64,000 nt of DNA from an uncultured Hyphomicrobiales bacterium. GTDB taxonomy: Bacteria; Pseudomonadota; Alphaproteobacteria; Rhizobiales; Xanthobacteraceae. The DNA lies in NCBI GenBank assembly GCA_903839845.1, contig CAIMEA010000181.1, forward strand, positions 1 through 64,000, in the 5' to 3' direction. Positions within the stretch are counted from its first letter, which is position 1. The number at the start of each line of letters is the position of its first letter. Made by a program: the position numbers and the translations under genes. Below, in pieces: positions 16,754-26,246 of the stretch. The notes under the pieces were generated by a model that worked only from the letters and a program-made list of their open reading frames with translations, did no database searches and was not told the DNA's origin.

Positions 16754-17611
16754 CTACCACACCAAATGCTTCATCACCGCGGTCGGCATTTCGCCTGCTG
16801 CCGTGAACACCGTCTTCATCGCCTCGGCATTGGGCGTGCCGCGCCCGCCGAATTCCTCGGCGTGGATGCCGGCCGCCATGAACAGCATGTCGATGCCGAA
16901 GGCGCGCGCGCCCTTGAGATCGGTGCGCACCGAGTCGCCGATCGCCATGACGCGTTTCATGTCGGCTTTGCGGCCCATGATCGCCTCGGCCTTTTTCAGC
17001 GCCATGTCGTAGATCGGCCGGTACGGCTTGCCGGCATAAAGCACCTCGCCGCCCATCGTGGCGTAAAGATCGGCGATCGCGCCGGCGCAATAGACCAGCC
17101 GGTCGCCGCGCTCGACGACGAGATCGGGATTGCCGCACAGCATGAACATCTTGCGCTTGAGCATGGTCTCGAGACGCGGCCGATAGGTCTCGGGCGTTTC
17201 GGTTTCGTCATCCTCGAGACCGGAGCACAAGACGTAGTCCGCGCTCTCGAGCGGCGCGAACTTCGCGTCCAGCTCGGCGAAAATCGAGTGGTCGCGTTCC
17301 GGGCCGATATGGCACAAAGTCTGGCCCTTGCGGTGCGCGATGACGTCGCGGGTGACGTCGCCGGACGAAACGATGCCGTCATAGGCCTCGTGCGGCACGT
17401 GCAGATGATCGATCTGGCGGATTACCGACGCGCCCGGCCGCGGCGCGTTGGTAATGAAGATCACCACTTTGCCCATGGCCCGCGCCCGCATCAGCGCGTC
17501 GCAGGCAGCGGGGAACGACACTTCGCCGTTGTGCACGACGCCCCAGACATCGCACAGGAATATGTCGTAGTCGGGCGCAAGCGCCGAAAAATGCGGAATC
17601 ACGTTGGCCAA
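16754..17611 (-). CDS. HAD-superfamily hydrolase, NagD-like (TIGR01459 type)
   Basis: This 285-residue protein is a HAD class IIA phosphatase. The nucleophile motif is FLCDVWGVVHNG near residue 20, where the second Asp of the usual DxD is replaced by Trp-Gly-Val. The second motif is FITNAPRPG, the Lys is in YAGKPYRPIY, and the acidic motif is AIGDSVRTDLKGA. The first motif DVWGV is characteristic of this subfamily. The substrate is unknown; sugar or nucleotide phosphates are possible. It follows the EAL gene by 12 bases and is probably in its transcript. Confidence 0.87.
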   Translation of the reverse strand: MANVIPHFSALAPDYDIFLCDVWGVVHNGEVSFPAACDALMRARAMGKVVIFITNAPRPGASVIRQIDHLHVPHEAYDGIVSSGDVTRDVIAHRKGQTLCHIGPERDHSIFAELDAKFAPLESADYVLCSGLEDDETETPETYRPRLETMLKRKMFMLCGNPDLVVERGDRLVYCAGAIADLYATMGGEVLYAGKPYRPIYDMALKKAEAIMGRKADMKRVMAIGDSVRTDLKGARAFGIDMLFMAAGIHAEEFGGRGTPNAEAMKTVFTAAGEMPTAVMKHLVW

Positions 17612-17623
17612 GGAAAAAACCGA

Positions 17624-18994
17624 TCAGAAGGAGGGGGCGTTGGCGGACAGATAATCGCTCAACGAATTGCTGACGGCCGGCTTGTCGGACGCGGCCGCCG
17701 CGCCGGCGCCACCATGCAAGGCCTCGGCCCGCACCGGACGCGGCGCGGAGAACAGGAAGCCCTGACCGAAACGCACATCGTAATCCAGGAGATCGACCAC
17801 CATGCTTTCGTTTTCGATTTTCTCGCCGATGAGATCGATGCCGGAGCGCGCCATCAGGTCGGCCAGATCCTCGGCGTGAATGTCGCTCTTCGCCGATGCG
17901 GCGCGGTTGAGCAGCAGCTTGGCCGGGACTTTCAGGAAACGGAACGCGCGGTCGGCCAGTTCCTTGGGCTCCAGGCGCAGGTCGGTAATGTGGTCCATCG
18001 AGAAGTGGAAGCCGCGCTCGGCCAAAGCCGACAGGCTTTCGTATTCGAGCGGACCGAAGGCGCGATAGGCTTCCTGCGTGAACTCGAACACCAGCGCATT
18101 GGACAGCACGCGGTTGGCTTCCATGAAGTCGAGGAACTGGCGGAAGTAGATCGTGTCGGTCAAGGTCGAGGCGCTGATGTTGCAGAACAAGCCGACGTCG
18201 CGGCTTTTCAGCTGAAGGCGACGAACCACCTGCACGCAGCGAAACACCAGCATGTTGTCGATCTTCGGCATCAGGCCGACGCTTTCGGCGACGTCGATGA
18301 AGTCGCCGGCCGGAACGATGTCGCCCTGCTCGGTGCGCAGCCGCGACAGCGCCTCGTAGAAGCGCACCTTGCGCTGCGGCAGCGTGACGATCGGCTGCAG
18401 ATAGAGATCGATGCGGTTTGAATCGGCCGCCTTGGCGACCAGTTCGCCGATGGCGTCGCGGCTCATGCCCTGGAACCGGCGCGAGCCGGGAACGGCATCG
18501 CTTTCGCTCAAGGCCAAAGGCGTATCGGCCTCGGGCTGCGGCTCGGCTGGCGGCGGCGCGACCTCTGCCCGCGGCGGCATGGCGCCGTGCTCGCGGAAAA
18601 TCGTTTCGTGGGCGGCCACGGTTTCGGCGATCTGGCGAACCAGCCCGCCGAGTTCGCCGATTTCGGCGGCCATCGGATCGACGGCGCCGCGCTGGCGGGT
18701 GACGGTGGCCTCCAGCCGGGATTCCGCGGCGGCGACCCTGCGCGACATCTCGGCCATCTGGCGCGACAGGTCGGCGGTGCCGCGCGACAGATCGGCGATC
18801 TGGTCGCCGAGAAACCGGCGGTCCTGCAGCCGCGTGGCCATCATATTGTAGATCGCCATGGCGACGAGAACCGCCAGGCCGATAATGGCGGCGGTGCGCG
18901 GATCGAGATTCAAGATGAGGAAAAGCACCGCGCCGACCGAGATGGCGATGAGCACCATGCAGACTGCGATGAAGATTGCGCCGATCCGAAGCAT
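17624..18994 (-). CDS. Membrane-anchored EAL-domain protein, partly degenerate
   Basis: EAL domains hydrolyse or bind cyclic di-GMP. The 456-residue protein begins with two membrane helices (about residues 4-28 and 34-54), then a coiled-coil region (about 60-140), a variable linker and an EAL domain (about 195-430). The domain keeps YEAL, CNISAST, FEFTQEA, a Glu in LIGEKIEN and GQGFLFSAPRP. The metal-binding DDFG loop reads SMDHITDL instead, so hydrolysis is doubtful and it may be a c-di-GMP sensor. The coiled coil suggests a dimer held at the membrane. It is followed by the HAD gene. Confidence 0.86.
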   Translation of the reverse strand: MLRIGAIFIAVCMVLIAISVGAVLFLILNLDPRTAAIIGLAVLVAMAIYNMMATRLQDRRFLGDQIADLSRGTADLSRQMAEMSRRVAAAESRLEATVTRQRGAVDPMAAEIGELGGLVRQIAETVAAHETIFREHGAMPPRAEVAPPPAEPQPEADTPLALSESDAVPGSRRFQGMSRDAIGELVAKAADSNRIDLYLQPIVTLPQRKVRFYEALSRLRTEQGDIVPAGDFIDVAESVGLMPKIDNMLVFRCVQVVRRLQLKSRDVGLFCNISASTLTDTIYFRQFLDFMEANRVLSNALVFEFTQEAYRAFGPLEYESLSALAERGFHFSMDHITDLRLEPKELADRAFRFLKVPAKLLLNRAASAKSDIHAEDLADLMARSGIDLIGEKIENESMVVDLLDYDVRFGQGFLFSAPRPVRAEALHGGAGAAAASDKPAVSNSLSDYLSANAPSF

Positions 18995-19259
18995 AAAACC
19001 GATCCTGCGAGCCCTTATTTGCGCATGAGCTTATCCGAAAACCGGTACCCACTCTTCGGGATCATGCGTAGCCGCGCCTGATTCGCACGGGCTGGCCCCT
19101 AATGTTCATGAGGCGGCGTGCCCGCGCAACCGCGAATTCCTGCTATGGTAACGAGCCGTCGCCCGTCTTTAACAAGAACCTTCCCAAAGTCACCAAACCT
19201 TTAAGCCCCAGAACCTTAAAGTGTCGGCTCCTTTGGCCAAACTGGAACTCGGAAAACCG

Positions 19260-20792
19260 ATGCAGGCTTCCCCCGCGTCGCCCCGCCTGACATGGATCGC
19301 CGCCTCGCCGGGGCGCGCTCTGGCGGCCATTTTGGCGCTGCACGCGGCCGTCTGGACCGCGCTGCCGACGCTGCTCTACCCTAACCTGCCGCTCGATTTG
19401 ATCGAAGCGCTGCTTTATGGCCGCGAATGGCAACTCGGCTATGACAAGCTGCCGCCACTGCCCTGGTGGCTGGTTGAGATCGTCTATCGCACCATAGGTC
19501 ATGATTTCGGCTATTACCTGTTGGCCCAGGCCGCCGTCGTTTCAGCTCTGGCGATCGTTTATGTCGCAACCCGGCCGCTGACCGGGCCGCTCGGCGCCTT
19601 GGTCGCGGTGCTGGTTGTCGATGGCCTGCATTATCTCAGCTACACCGCCGCCAAATTTAACCATGATGTCGTCCAGCTGCCGTTCTGGGCGCTGGCCGGC
19701 TACGCCCTGCACCGGAGTTTGCGCGGCGGATGGCTCGGCCATTGGGCGCTGCTCGGCGCGGCGGTCGGCCTATCGCTCTGGGCGAAATATTTCGTCGTCG
19801 TCCTGGCGGTGCCGATCGCGCTGTTCGTCCTGATCGATCGCGATGCCCGCAAATCGTTCATGACGCCCGGCCCCTACCTCGCCGTTGCGGTCGCCTTGAT
19901 TATCATGGCGCCGCACCTCCTCTGGCTGGTGCGCAACGACTTTGTCCCCTTCGGTTATGCCGAGCACCGCGCCGTGCTGTCGCGCGGCTGGTTCGACCAC
20001 CTCTGGCACCCGGCCCAGTTCGCCATCGGCCAACTGGCCTTCCTCATTCCGTCGCTGCTGATCGCTTTGCCGCTCTTTCTGCCGCGCCGCGCCGCCAGCG
20101 AGACGCCGATCGCCTCAATGGCCGACGCCTTCGACCGGCGCATCGTCACTTTGTTGGCCTTCGGCCCGGTCGCCGCCGTGCTGGCACTGTCCGCCGTCAC
20201 CGGACGCGGTACGATTGCAATGTGGGGCTATCCGCTGTGGATGTTTGCCGGCACCTGGCTGGTGCTGGTGGCGCGCCGCGCCATCGAGGCGAAACGGCTC
20301 GGACGCATCGCAATCACCTGGACCATCGTCTTCGTCTGCATGGCCGGCGCCTTCATCGCCAATTACGCGGTGTTGCCGCATTACGACCACCGCTACCGCG
20401 CCGTGTTCTTTCCAGGCGAAAAACTGGCGCTCGAACTGTCGCGCCGCGCCCGCGCCGTCACCGGCCAGCCGATCGCCTATGTGATCGGCGACATGTGGAC
20501 CGGCGGCAATGTCGCGCATTACGCGCCAAGTCATCCGCGCGTGCTGATCGACGGCGAGCCGGCGCGCGCGCCGTGGATCGAACTGGCCGATCTCAACGCA
20601 CGCGGCGCGGTCGTGGTGTGGACCGAAGGCGACCTTACCGTCGTGCCGCCGCGCTACCGTAAAGTCGCCAGCGAGGCGGCGGTGCAGCCGCCCTTCCTCA
20701 TTCCCGACCGGCGCGGCGACAGCTTCGTCAATGTCGGCTGGGCGATTTTGTTGCCAAAGCCGGCTTTCGCGGCGGTCAGCCCCGCGCGTTAA
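19260..20792 (+). CDS. GT39/ArnT-type membrane glycosyltransferase
   Basis: This protein of about 510 residues has roughly ten to twelve membrane helices. Its large first loop carries acidic residues in the place where GT39 enzymes bind polyprenyl-phosphate sugar (LIEALLYGREWQLGYDKLPP), and the C-terminal part is periplasmic. Such proteins move a sugar from a lipid carrier to lipid A, a polymer or a protein. The start could be GTG 19221 or ATG 19260; the latter has GGAA at a proper distance. The end overlaps the convergent ABC gene by 17 bp. The acceptor is unknown. GtrA and GtrB types encoded at 33.2-34.9 kb might supply the lipid-linked sugar. Confidence 0.8.
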   Translation: MQASPASPRLTWIAASPGRALAAILALHAAVWTALPTLLYPNLPLDLIEALLYGREWQLGYDKLPPLPWWLVEIVYRTIGHDFGYYLLAQAAVVSALAIVYVATRPLTGPLGALVAVLVVDGLHYLSYTAAKFNHDVVQLPFWALAGYALHRSLRGGWLGHWALLGAAVGLSLWAKYFVVVLAVPIALFVLIDRDARKSFMTPGPYLAVAVALIIMAPHLLWLVRNDFVPFGYAEHRAVLSRGWFDHLWHPAQFAIGQLAFLIPSLLIALPLFLPRRAASETPIASMADAFDRRIVTLLAFGPVAAVLALSAVTGRGTIAMWGYPLWMFAGTWLVLVARRAIEAKRLGRIAITWTIVFVCMAGAFIANYAVLPHYDHRYRAVFFPGEKLALELSRRARAVTGQPIAYVIGDMWTGGNVAHYAPSHPRVLIDGEPARAPWIELADLNARGAVVVWTEGDLTVVPPRYRKVASEAAVQPPFLIPDRRGDSFVNVGWAILLPKPAFAAVSPAR

Positions 20793-21522
20793 TCGTCTTG
20801 TCGGCGACGATGGCGCCGTCGATCAATTCGATCTGGCGATCCATGCGCGCGGCCATGCCGAGATCGTGCGTCACCGCCACCACGGTCTTGCCGTGCCGGC
20901 GCACCAGATCGCGCAGCACTTCGAACACCTGTTCGCTCGCTTTCGAATCGAGCGAGCCGGTCGGCTCGTCGGCGAGGATGACCGGCGGCTCGTTGGCGAG
21001 CGCGCGCGCCACCGCGACGCGCTGTCTTTGCCCACCGGACAATTGATCCGGCCGCTTGTTCATGTGGTCGCCGAGCCCGAGCGAACCTAGCAGCTCGCCG
21101 CCGCGCGTCCGCATACCCGATGCCGACAATTGCCCGAGCGCGCGCATCGGCAGCATCACGTTTTCCAGAACGGTGAACTCGGGCAGCAAGAAGTGAAACT
21201 GGAAGACGAAGCCGAGCATGGTGAGCCGCGCATGGGCGCGGTCCTCTTCCGCCATATGCGTTGTCTCCAGCCCGCGCACCAGCACCTCGCCCGCGGTCGG
21301 CAGATCGAGCAGCCCGAGCAGATACAGAAGCGACGACTTGCCCGAGCCGGACGGCCCGGTGATGGCGACGAATTCATTCTCGCGAATGGCGAGATCGATG
21401 TTATGCACCAATGTCGTCGGCACGACGCCGGACAGGATGCGGGTGACATTGCGCGCTTCGATCAGCGGCGTCCCGGCAATCGCCGCGCCGGCTGTTGCGC
21501 TTTGGGTATCGGCGGCGCTCAT
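20776..21522 (-). CDS. ABC transporter ATP-binding protein, MacB/LolD type
   Basis: The 248-residue ATPase powers the adjacent FtsX-type permease. It has Walker A GPSGSGKSS, signature LSGGQRQRVA, Walker B VILADEPTGSLD and the switch His in AVTHDLG. This is the MacB/LolD/FtsE class, with the HFLLPEFTVLENVMLP segment. ATG 21522 overlaps the permease stop (ATGA), so the genes are coupled; the upstream in-frame extension lies inside the permease. Its 3' end overlaps the convergent glycosyltransferase by 17 bp. Confidence 0.93.
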   Translation of the reverse strand: MSAADTQSATAGAAIAGTPLIEARNVTRILSGVVPTTLVHNIDLAIRENEFVAITGPSGSGKSSLLYLLGLLDLPTAGEVLVRGLETTHMAEEDRAHARLTMLGFVFQFHFLLPEFTVLENVMLPMRALGQLSASGMRTRGGELLGSLGLGDHMNKRPDQLSGGQRQRVAVARALANEPPVILADEPTGSLDSKASEQVFEVLRDLVRRHGKTVVAVTHDLGMAARMDRQIELIDGAIVADKTINARG

Positions 21523-22754
21523 GTCGCACCCCGGATGATCTCGACCGGATGCATGCGCGCCGCCTTGCGCGCCGGCTGGTAGCCGGCGATGACCGATGAC
21601 ACCAGCGCGACAAGACCCGCCATCAGGTAATGCGTATAGGTATAGGCCAGCGGCAGATGATCGGAATCGAGAAACGGATTCTTGATCTCGACCGAACCGA
21701 GCGCCACGCACAACAGATACCCGAGCAGAAAGCCGAGCGCCGCTCCCGCCAGTCCGATGATCATTGCCTCGATCACGAAAATCGAGCGCACCGTATATTC
21801 GCTTAAGCCGAGCGATTTCATGATGGCGATGTCGCGCGCCTTCTCGTGCGTGATGGTCGAGATGATGTTGTAGGTGCCGAAGCTGGCGACCAGCAAAATG
21901 GCGCCGACCACCGTGTACATGATGATATTGCGGATGATGAAGGTCGAGATCAGGTCTTCATTGGCCTCCTGCCAGGACACCGACTTGTAACCGGTGTCAG
22001 TTTCAACGCGAATGGCGATCTCGCGCGAACTCATCGGATCGCGCAGCCGCACGCGCAGTTCGTTGATCAACCCGGTCTGCTTGGACAGGATCTGCCCGGT
22101 CTTGATCAGCACGTAGGCCGTGCTCTCGTCGATCTGACGCACGCCGGAGTGAAAAAAGCCGACGACCTGGGCGTTGAGATGCGCGCCCTCGCTGGTTTGC
22201 AGCGTGATATTGGCGCCGATGCGTGCGCCGATCTTCTCCGACAGACGATCGCCGATGACGATGGCATTGGTGGCGCGGAACAGCGCGTTGAGCGTGGCGC
22301 CGCGCATCTGCTTGGGCAGGTCCGATACTCTTGATTCGCGGCGCGGGTCGATGCCGATGACATTGGTGGCGATATCGTGATTGGCGTAACGGATAATCGC
22401 CTGCACCTTCACCGACGGCCCGACCGCGCCGGGCACCCAGGCCTCCAGCGCCGCCATGCTGGCCAGCGGATTCTTGATGCCGCGCCGGCGCACCTCCGGC
22501 GTCAGGCCGTGAATCTCGGCGGCGGCGTAATGCGTATCGGCCGGTTGCGGCGGCGGCGTGCGACGTTCGTCGGACACGGTGATGTTCGGCAGCGTATTGA
22601 CCAGACGGCTGGTGAAATCGTCCTGCGAACCCTGCATCAGCGCCGCCATCATGATCGAAAAGCCGACCCCGGTGGCAACGCCGGCGACGGCGAAGCCGGT
22701 CTGGCGCACGCGGGCGCGCACATGCGTCCAGGCGATGTCGAGAATGAGGTTCAT
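21519..22754 (-). CDS. ABC transporter permease, FtsX/MacB type
   Basis: The 411-residue permease has one N-terminal membrane helix (about residues 20-40), a large periplasmic domain, and three C-terminal helices of the FtsX core (about 275-300, 320-350 and 370-395) ending in PARKAARMHPVEIIRG, a well-known FtsX end. The ATPase is a separate protein, unlike in E. coli MacB. It works by mechanotransmission from the inner membrane to a periplasmic partner. It lies between the adaptor (7-bp gap) and the ATPase (overlap) in one operon. Confidence 0.92.
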   Translation of the reverse strand: MNLILDIAWTHVRARVRQTGFAVAGVATGVGFSIMMAALMQGSQDDFTSRLVNTLPNITVSDERRTPPPQPADTHYAAAEIHGLTPEVRRRGIKNPLASMAALEAWVPGAVGPSVKVQAIIRYANHDIATNVIGIDPRRESRVSDLPKQMRGATLNALFRATNAIVIGDRLSEKIGARIGANITLQTSEGAHLNAQVVGFFHSGVRQIDESTAYVLIKTGQILSKQTGLINELRVRLRDPMSSREIAIRVETDTGYKSVSWQEANEDLISTFIIRNIIMYTVVGAILLVASFGTYNIISTITHEKARDIAIMKSLGLSEYTVRSIFVIEAMIIGLAGAALGFLLGYLLCVALGSVEIKNPFLDSDHLPLAYTYTHYLMAGLVALVSSVIAGYQPARKAARMHPVEIIRGAT

Positions 22755-22761
22755 ATGACCT

Positions 22762-23769
22762 TCATGGCGCGTCGGGGACGCGGACGTGCGCGCCGTCTTT
22801 AAGATCGGTCGATGCCGGCGATGCGACGCGCTCGCCCTCCTTCAGCCCGTCCAGCACTTCGACCGCGCGCGTGCCGCGAATGCCGATCTTGACCTCGCGC
22901 TTGCGGACGCGGCCGCCATCGATGACGAACACGGCATTGCCCTGCAAGGCGTCGGCCGGGATCAGCAACGCATTCGCCTGCTCCCGCGTGACTATATTGG
23001 CCTCGACACTCATGCCCGGCTTGAGCGGTGTGTCGTCCGGCAGCGCGACCTTGATGCGGTAGGTCTTGGCGACGACGTCGCCCATCGGCGTGATCTCGCG
23101 CACCGTTCCTTCCAGCCGCCGATCGGGGAAGGCATCGGTGCGGAACAGCACGGTCTGCTTGAGCGCGACGCGCGGAATGTCTTCTTCGTTGACCTCGGCG
23201 ACCACCTGCAACGGCAGCGGCACACCGACGCGGAACAATATCTGCCCCGCCTCGGCAATCTCGCCGATCTCGCCGTCGCGGCGCAAAACGACGCCATCCA
23301 TCGGCGCGAGAATGGTGTAGTCGCCGATCTTCTCGAGCTGCACCGAGATCAGGCCCTGCACCTGCTGCAGGTCCATCGAGGCGCGCTCGTAAGATTGGGT
23401 CGTGGCGGCGCCGCGCGTCACCAGATCGCTGACGCGCGTCATCTCGCGCTTGGCGAAATCCTCGCGCGCCTTCAATTCCTTCATCTGCGCCTGCACTTCG
23501 CGGTCGTCGAGGCGCACCAGCACGTCGCCTTTGACGATCGCCTTGCCCTCGCAGTCGCAGATCTCGACGATGCGGTCGCGGACGACGCTGGCGACCTTGG
23601 CCCAGCGCACCGGCTCGACGCCGCCGGTGGCATAGACGATTTCGACCGCGGTGCCGCGCGTGGCGGTGGCAGCGGCGATCTGCGGTCCGCGTCCGTAACG
23701 CCACCAGCCAAGGCCGGCGATCAGCACAAGGACGAACGCGCCGACGATAAGAAGCCGTTGATTTCGCAT
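22762..23769 (-). CDS. HlyD/MacA-type periplasmic adaptor
   Basis: This 335-residue membrane-fusion protein begins with one membrane helix (about residues 5-23). A barrel-sandwich region (around CDCEGKAIVKGDVLVRLDD), a short alpha-hairpin and a beta-barrel with GEIAEAGQILFRVG follow. It would link the FtsX permease to an outer-membrane exit duct, or work without one. No TolC-like gene is nearby. It is first in the operon with the permease and ATPase. What is exported is not known. Confidence 0.9.
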   Translation of the reverse strand: MRNQRLLIVGAFVLVLIAGLGWWRYGRGPQIAAATATRGTAVEIVYATGGVEPVRWAKVASVVRDRIVEICDCEGKAIVKGDVLVRLDDREVQAQMKELKAREDFAKREMTRVSDLVTRGAATTQSYERASMDLQQVQGLISVQLEKIGDYTILAPMDGVVLRRDGEIGEIAEAGQILFRVGVPLPLQVVAEVNEEDIPRVALKQTVLFRTDAFPDRRLEGTVREITPMGDVVAKTYRIKVALPDDTPLKPGMSVEANIVTREQANALLIPADALQGNAVFVIDGGRVRKREVKIGIRGTRAVEVLDGLKEGERVASPASTDLKDGAHVRVPDAP

Positions 23770-23832
23770 TTATCGATGCTAGCAAGCCGGCGGCGGGCTA
23801 CATTGATGTAGCGCAAGGCTCCGTTGTGACGA

Positions 23833-25176
23833 TCACGCCACTTGTTTGATGACCGCGGCGACCTTGTCGAAAATCTCGCCGATCTGCGCCTCGGTGACGA
23901 TCAAGGGCGGGCTCATGGCGATGGCGTCGCCGGAAATCCTGAACATGATGTCGTGGTCATGGAAGGCGTTTTCCAGCGCCTGATAGCCGCGCAGGCCGAC
24001 CGCGTCGGGCTTGCTGGCCAGATCGATGCCGGCCATCAGGCCGACGGTGCGGATGTCCAAGACGTTCGGCAGGCCTTTCAGCCCCATCGCGCCTTGTGCC
24101 CAGATCGGCTCCATCTTCTTGGCGCGCGCGAACAGATCCTCGTCGCGATAAAGATCGAGCGTGGCGAGACCGGCGGCGCAGGCAAGCGGATGCGCCGAAT
24201 AGGTGTAGCCGTGGAACAGTTCGATGACGTGGTCGGGACCTTTCATGAAGGCGTCGTGAATGCCCTTGCGGGCGATGACGCCGCCCATCGGCACCGAGCC
24301 GGAGGTGATGCCTTTGGCGAACGTAATCATGTCCGGCACCACGTCGTAGCGTTCGGCGGCGAAGGCATGGCCGAGGCGGCCATAGCCGGTGATGACCTCA
24401 TCGAAGATCAACAGGATGCCGTGCTTGTCGCAGATCTGGCGCAGCCGCTTGAGATAGCCCTTCGGCGGCGGCAGCACGGCGGTCGAACCGGACACCGGCT
24501 CGACGATGACGGCGGCGATGGTCGATGCATCATGCAGCGCCACCAGACGGTCGAGTTCGTCGGCAAGATGCGCACCCCACTCAGGCTCGCCGACCGAGTA
24601 GGCCTGCTCGGCGCGGTTATAGGTCGTCTGCAAATGATCGGCGCCGGCCAAAGCCACGCCGAACTGCTTGCGGTTGGCGACCATGCCGCCGACCGAGATG
24701 CCGCCGAAGCCGACGCCGTGATAGCCGCGCTCGCGGCCGATCAGCCGCACCCGCGACGCATTGCCGCGCACAGCGTGATAGGCGAGCGCGATCTTCAGCG
24801 CGGTATCGACCGCCTCCGAACCGGAATTGCAAAAAAAGACATGATCGAGATCGCCCGGCGCCAGCTGGGCGATGCGGGAGGCCAGTTCAAACGCCTTCGG
24901 ATGGCCGAACTGGAAGGTCGGCGAGAAATCCATTTCCGCTGCCTGTTTCTGGATCGCGGCGACGATAGGCGCGCGGTTATGCCCGGCGTTGGTGCACCAC
25001 AGGCCGGCGGAAGCGTCGAGGATCTTGCGGCCGTCCGGCGTGAAGTAGTGCATGTCCTTGGCGCTGGATAAAAGCCGCGGCCGCGCCTTGAAGGCGCGGT
25101 TGGACGTGAACGGCATCCAGAACGGCTCGAGATCGTTCGGAACGCTCGTCGATGTGCTCTCGCGGGGCAGCGCCAT
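23833..25176 (-). CDS. Class III aminotransferase, omega-amino acid:pyruvate type
   Basis: This PLP enzyme of 447 residues moves an amino group from an omega-amino acid such as beta-alanine to pyruvate. The PLP-binding Lys lies in ITFAKGITSG, the cofactor-binding Asp in LLIFDEVITGYGR, and SGSEAVDTALKIA binds the phosphate. ATG 25176 is preceded by TTGGAG at a proper distance; an in-frame upstream extension has no such site. The family is diverse, so the true amino donor is unclear. It stands alone between the exporter operon and the Crp-type gene. Confidence 0.88.
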   Translation of the reverse strand: MALPRESTSTSVPNDLEPFWMPFTSNRAFKARPRLLSSAKDMHYFTPDGRKILDASAGLWCTNAGHNRAPIVAAIQKQAAEMDFSPTFQFGHPKAFELASRIAQLAPGDLDHVFFCNSGSEAVDTALKIALAYHAVRGNASRVRLIGRERGYHGVGFGGISVGGMVANRKQFGVALAGADHLQTTYNRAEQAYSVGEPEWGAHLADELDRLVALHDASTIAAVIVEPVSGSTAVLPPPKGYLKRLRQICDKHGILLIFDEVITGYGRLGHAFAAERYDVVPDMITFAKGITSGSVPMGGVIARKGIHDAFMKGPDHVIELFHGYTYSAHPLACAAGLATLDLYRDEDLFARAKKMEPIWAQGAMGLKGLPNVLDIRTVGLMAGIDLASKPDAVGLRGYQALENAFHDHDIMFRISGDAIAMSPPLIVTEAQIGEIFDKVAAVIKQVA

Positions 25177-25471
25177 AGGTATTCTCCAACCTCCGCCGAC
25201 GTTTTGAATGTCGGCTTTGCGCCGGCGATCGCCGGCATTCAAATTTGCTTTCGTCACCGTAGCAGCGAAACCGGGCGGTTTGAAACCGGACAACCGCATA
25301 AGCGCTGTCTATCCGCGTGTCTCCGATTCGTTATCGCAGCCGGCGCGGCGGTTGCGGACGAAACTTCGCGCGCAAGTTGACGATTTATGTATTCTACCAG
25401 ACATAGTGTGATAGTTTAGCAAAACAATCATTTGACCGGAGATGGGCGCGCGGCTCAGGGGGACGAAGCCG

Positions 25472-26167
25472 ATGAGAAAGCCGCCAAAAAGCGAAACCTT
25501 CGATCCGCAGGTTTTCCTGGCCAAGGCAGGAACCGGCAAAGCCAATTTGCGTTTCCGCGCCGGCGGCGAAATCTACGCGCAGGGCGATGCCGCCGATGCG
25601 ATCTACTTCCTGCAAGAGGGCAAGATCAAAATCACTGTCACCGCCGAAAACGGCAAGGAAGCCGTGCTGTCGATCGTCGATGCCGGCGATTTTTTCGGCG
25701 AGGGCTGCCTGAACGGCCAGCCGCTGCGCATGGCCACCGTGACCGCGATGACCGACTGCGCGGTCATGCGCATCGACAAGGCGACCATGCTCGCCGAATT
25801 GCATGACGAGCCGAAATTCGCCGAAATGTTCATCGCCCATCTGGTGCATCGCAACAGCCGCATCGAAGAAGACCTGGTCGATCAGCTGTTCAATTCGTCG
25901 GAGAAGCGTCTGGCCCGCACGCTGCTGCTGCTCGCCAATTTCGGCAAGGAGGGCAAGCCGGAGCCGATCCTGGCCAAGATCAGCCAGGAGACCCTGGCCG
26001 AGATGATCGGCACGACGCGCTCGCGCATCAGCTTTTTCATGAACAAGTTTCGCCGCCTCGGCCTGGTCGAATATAACGGCCGCATCAAGGTCAACAGTTC
26101 GCTGCTCAGTCTGGTGCTCAACGAAGGCCTCAAGGGCGAGCGCAAGTCGCTGTCGGGCGGGCGTTAG
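25472..26167 (+). CDS. Crp/Fnr-family transcriptional regulator
   Basis: The 231-residue protein has a cyclic-nucleotide-type sensor fold (about residues 30-140, with [23 protein letters not shown]) and a C-terminal winged helix (about 165-225, [24 protein letters not shown]). It lacks the Cys cluster of FNR, so it is not an oxygen sensor of that kind. AGGGGGAC before ATG 25472 supports this start over ATG 25442. The effector and targets are unknown. A possible promoter (TTGACG at 25377 with an AT-rich region about 17-19 bp later) lies upstream. Confidence 0.88.
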   Translation: MRKPPKSETFDPQVFLAKAGTGKANLRFRAGGEIYAQGDAADAIYFLQEGKIKITVTAENGKEAVLSIVDAGDFFGEGCLNGQPLRMATVTAMTDCAVMRIDKATMLAELHDEPKFAEMFIAHLVHRNSRIEEDLVDQLFNSSEKRLARTLLLLANFGKEGKPEPILAKISQETLAEMIGTTRSRISFFMNKFRRLGLVEYNGRIKVNSSLLSLVLNEGLKGERKSLSGGR

Positions 26168-26246
26168 GACAAGCGCCTCGCGATGGGTTGCCGCTGGGCG
26201 GCGGCGCTGCTACCAACCGGCCATACCCCCTCATTCGTTGAGCGCC

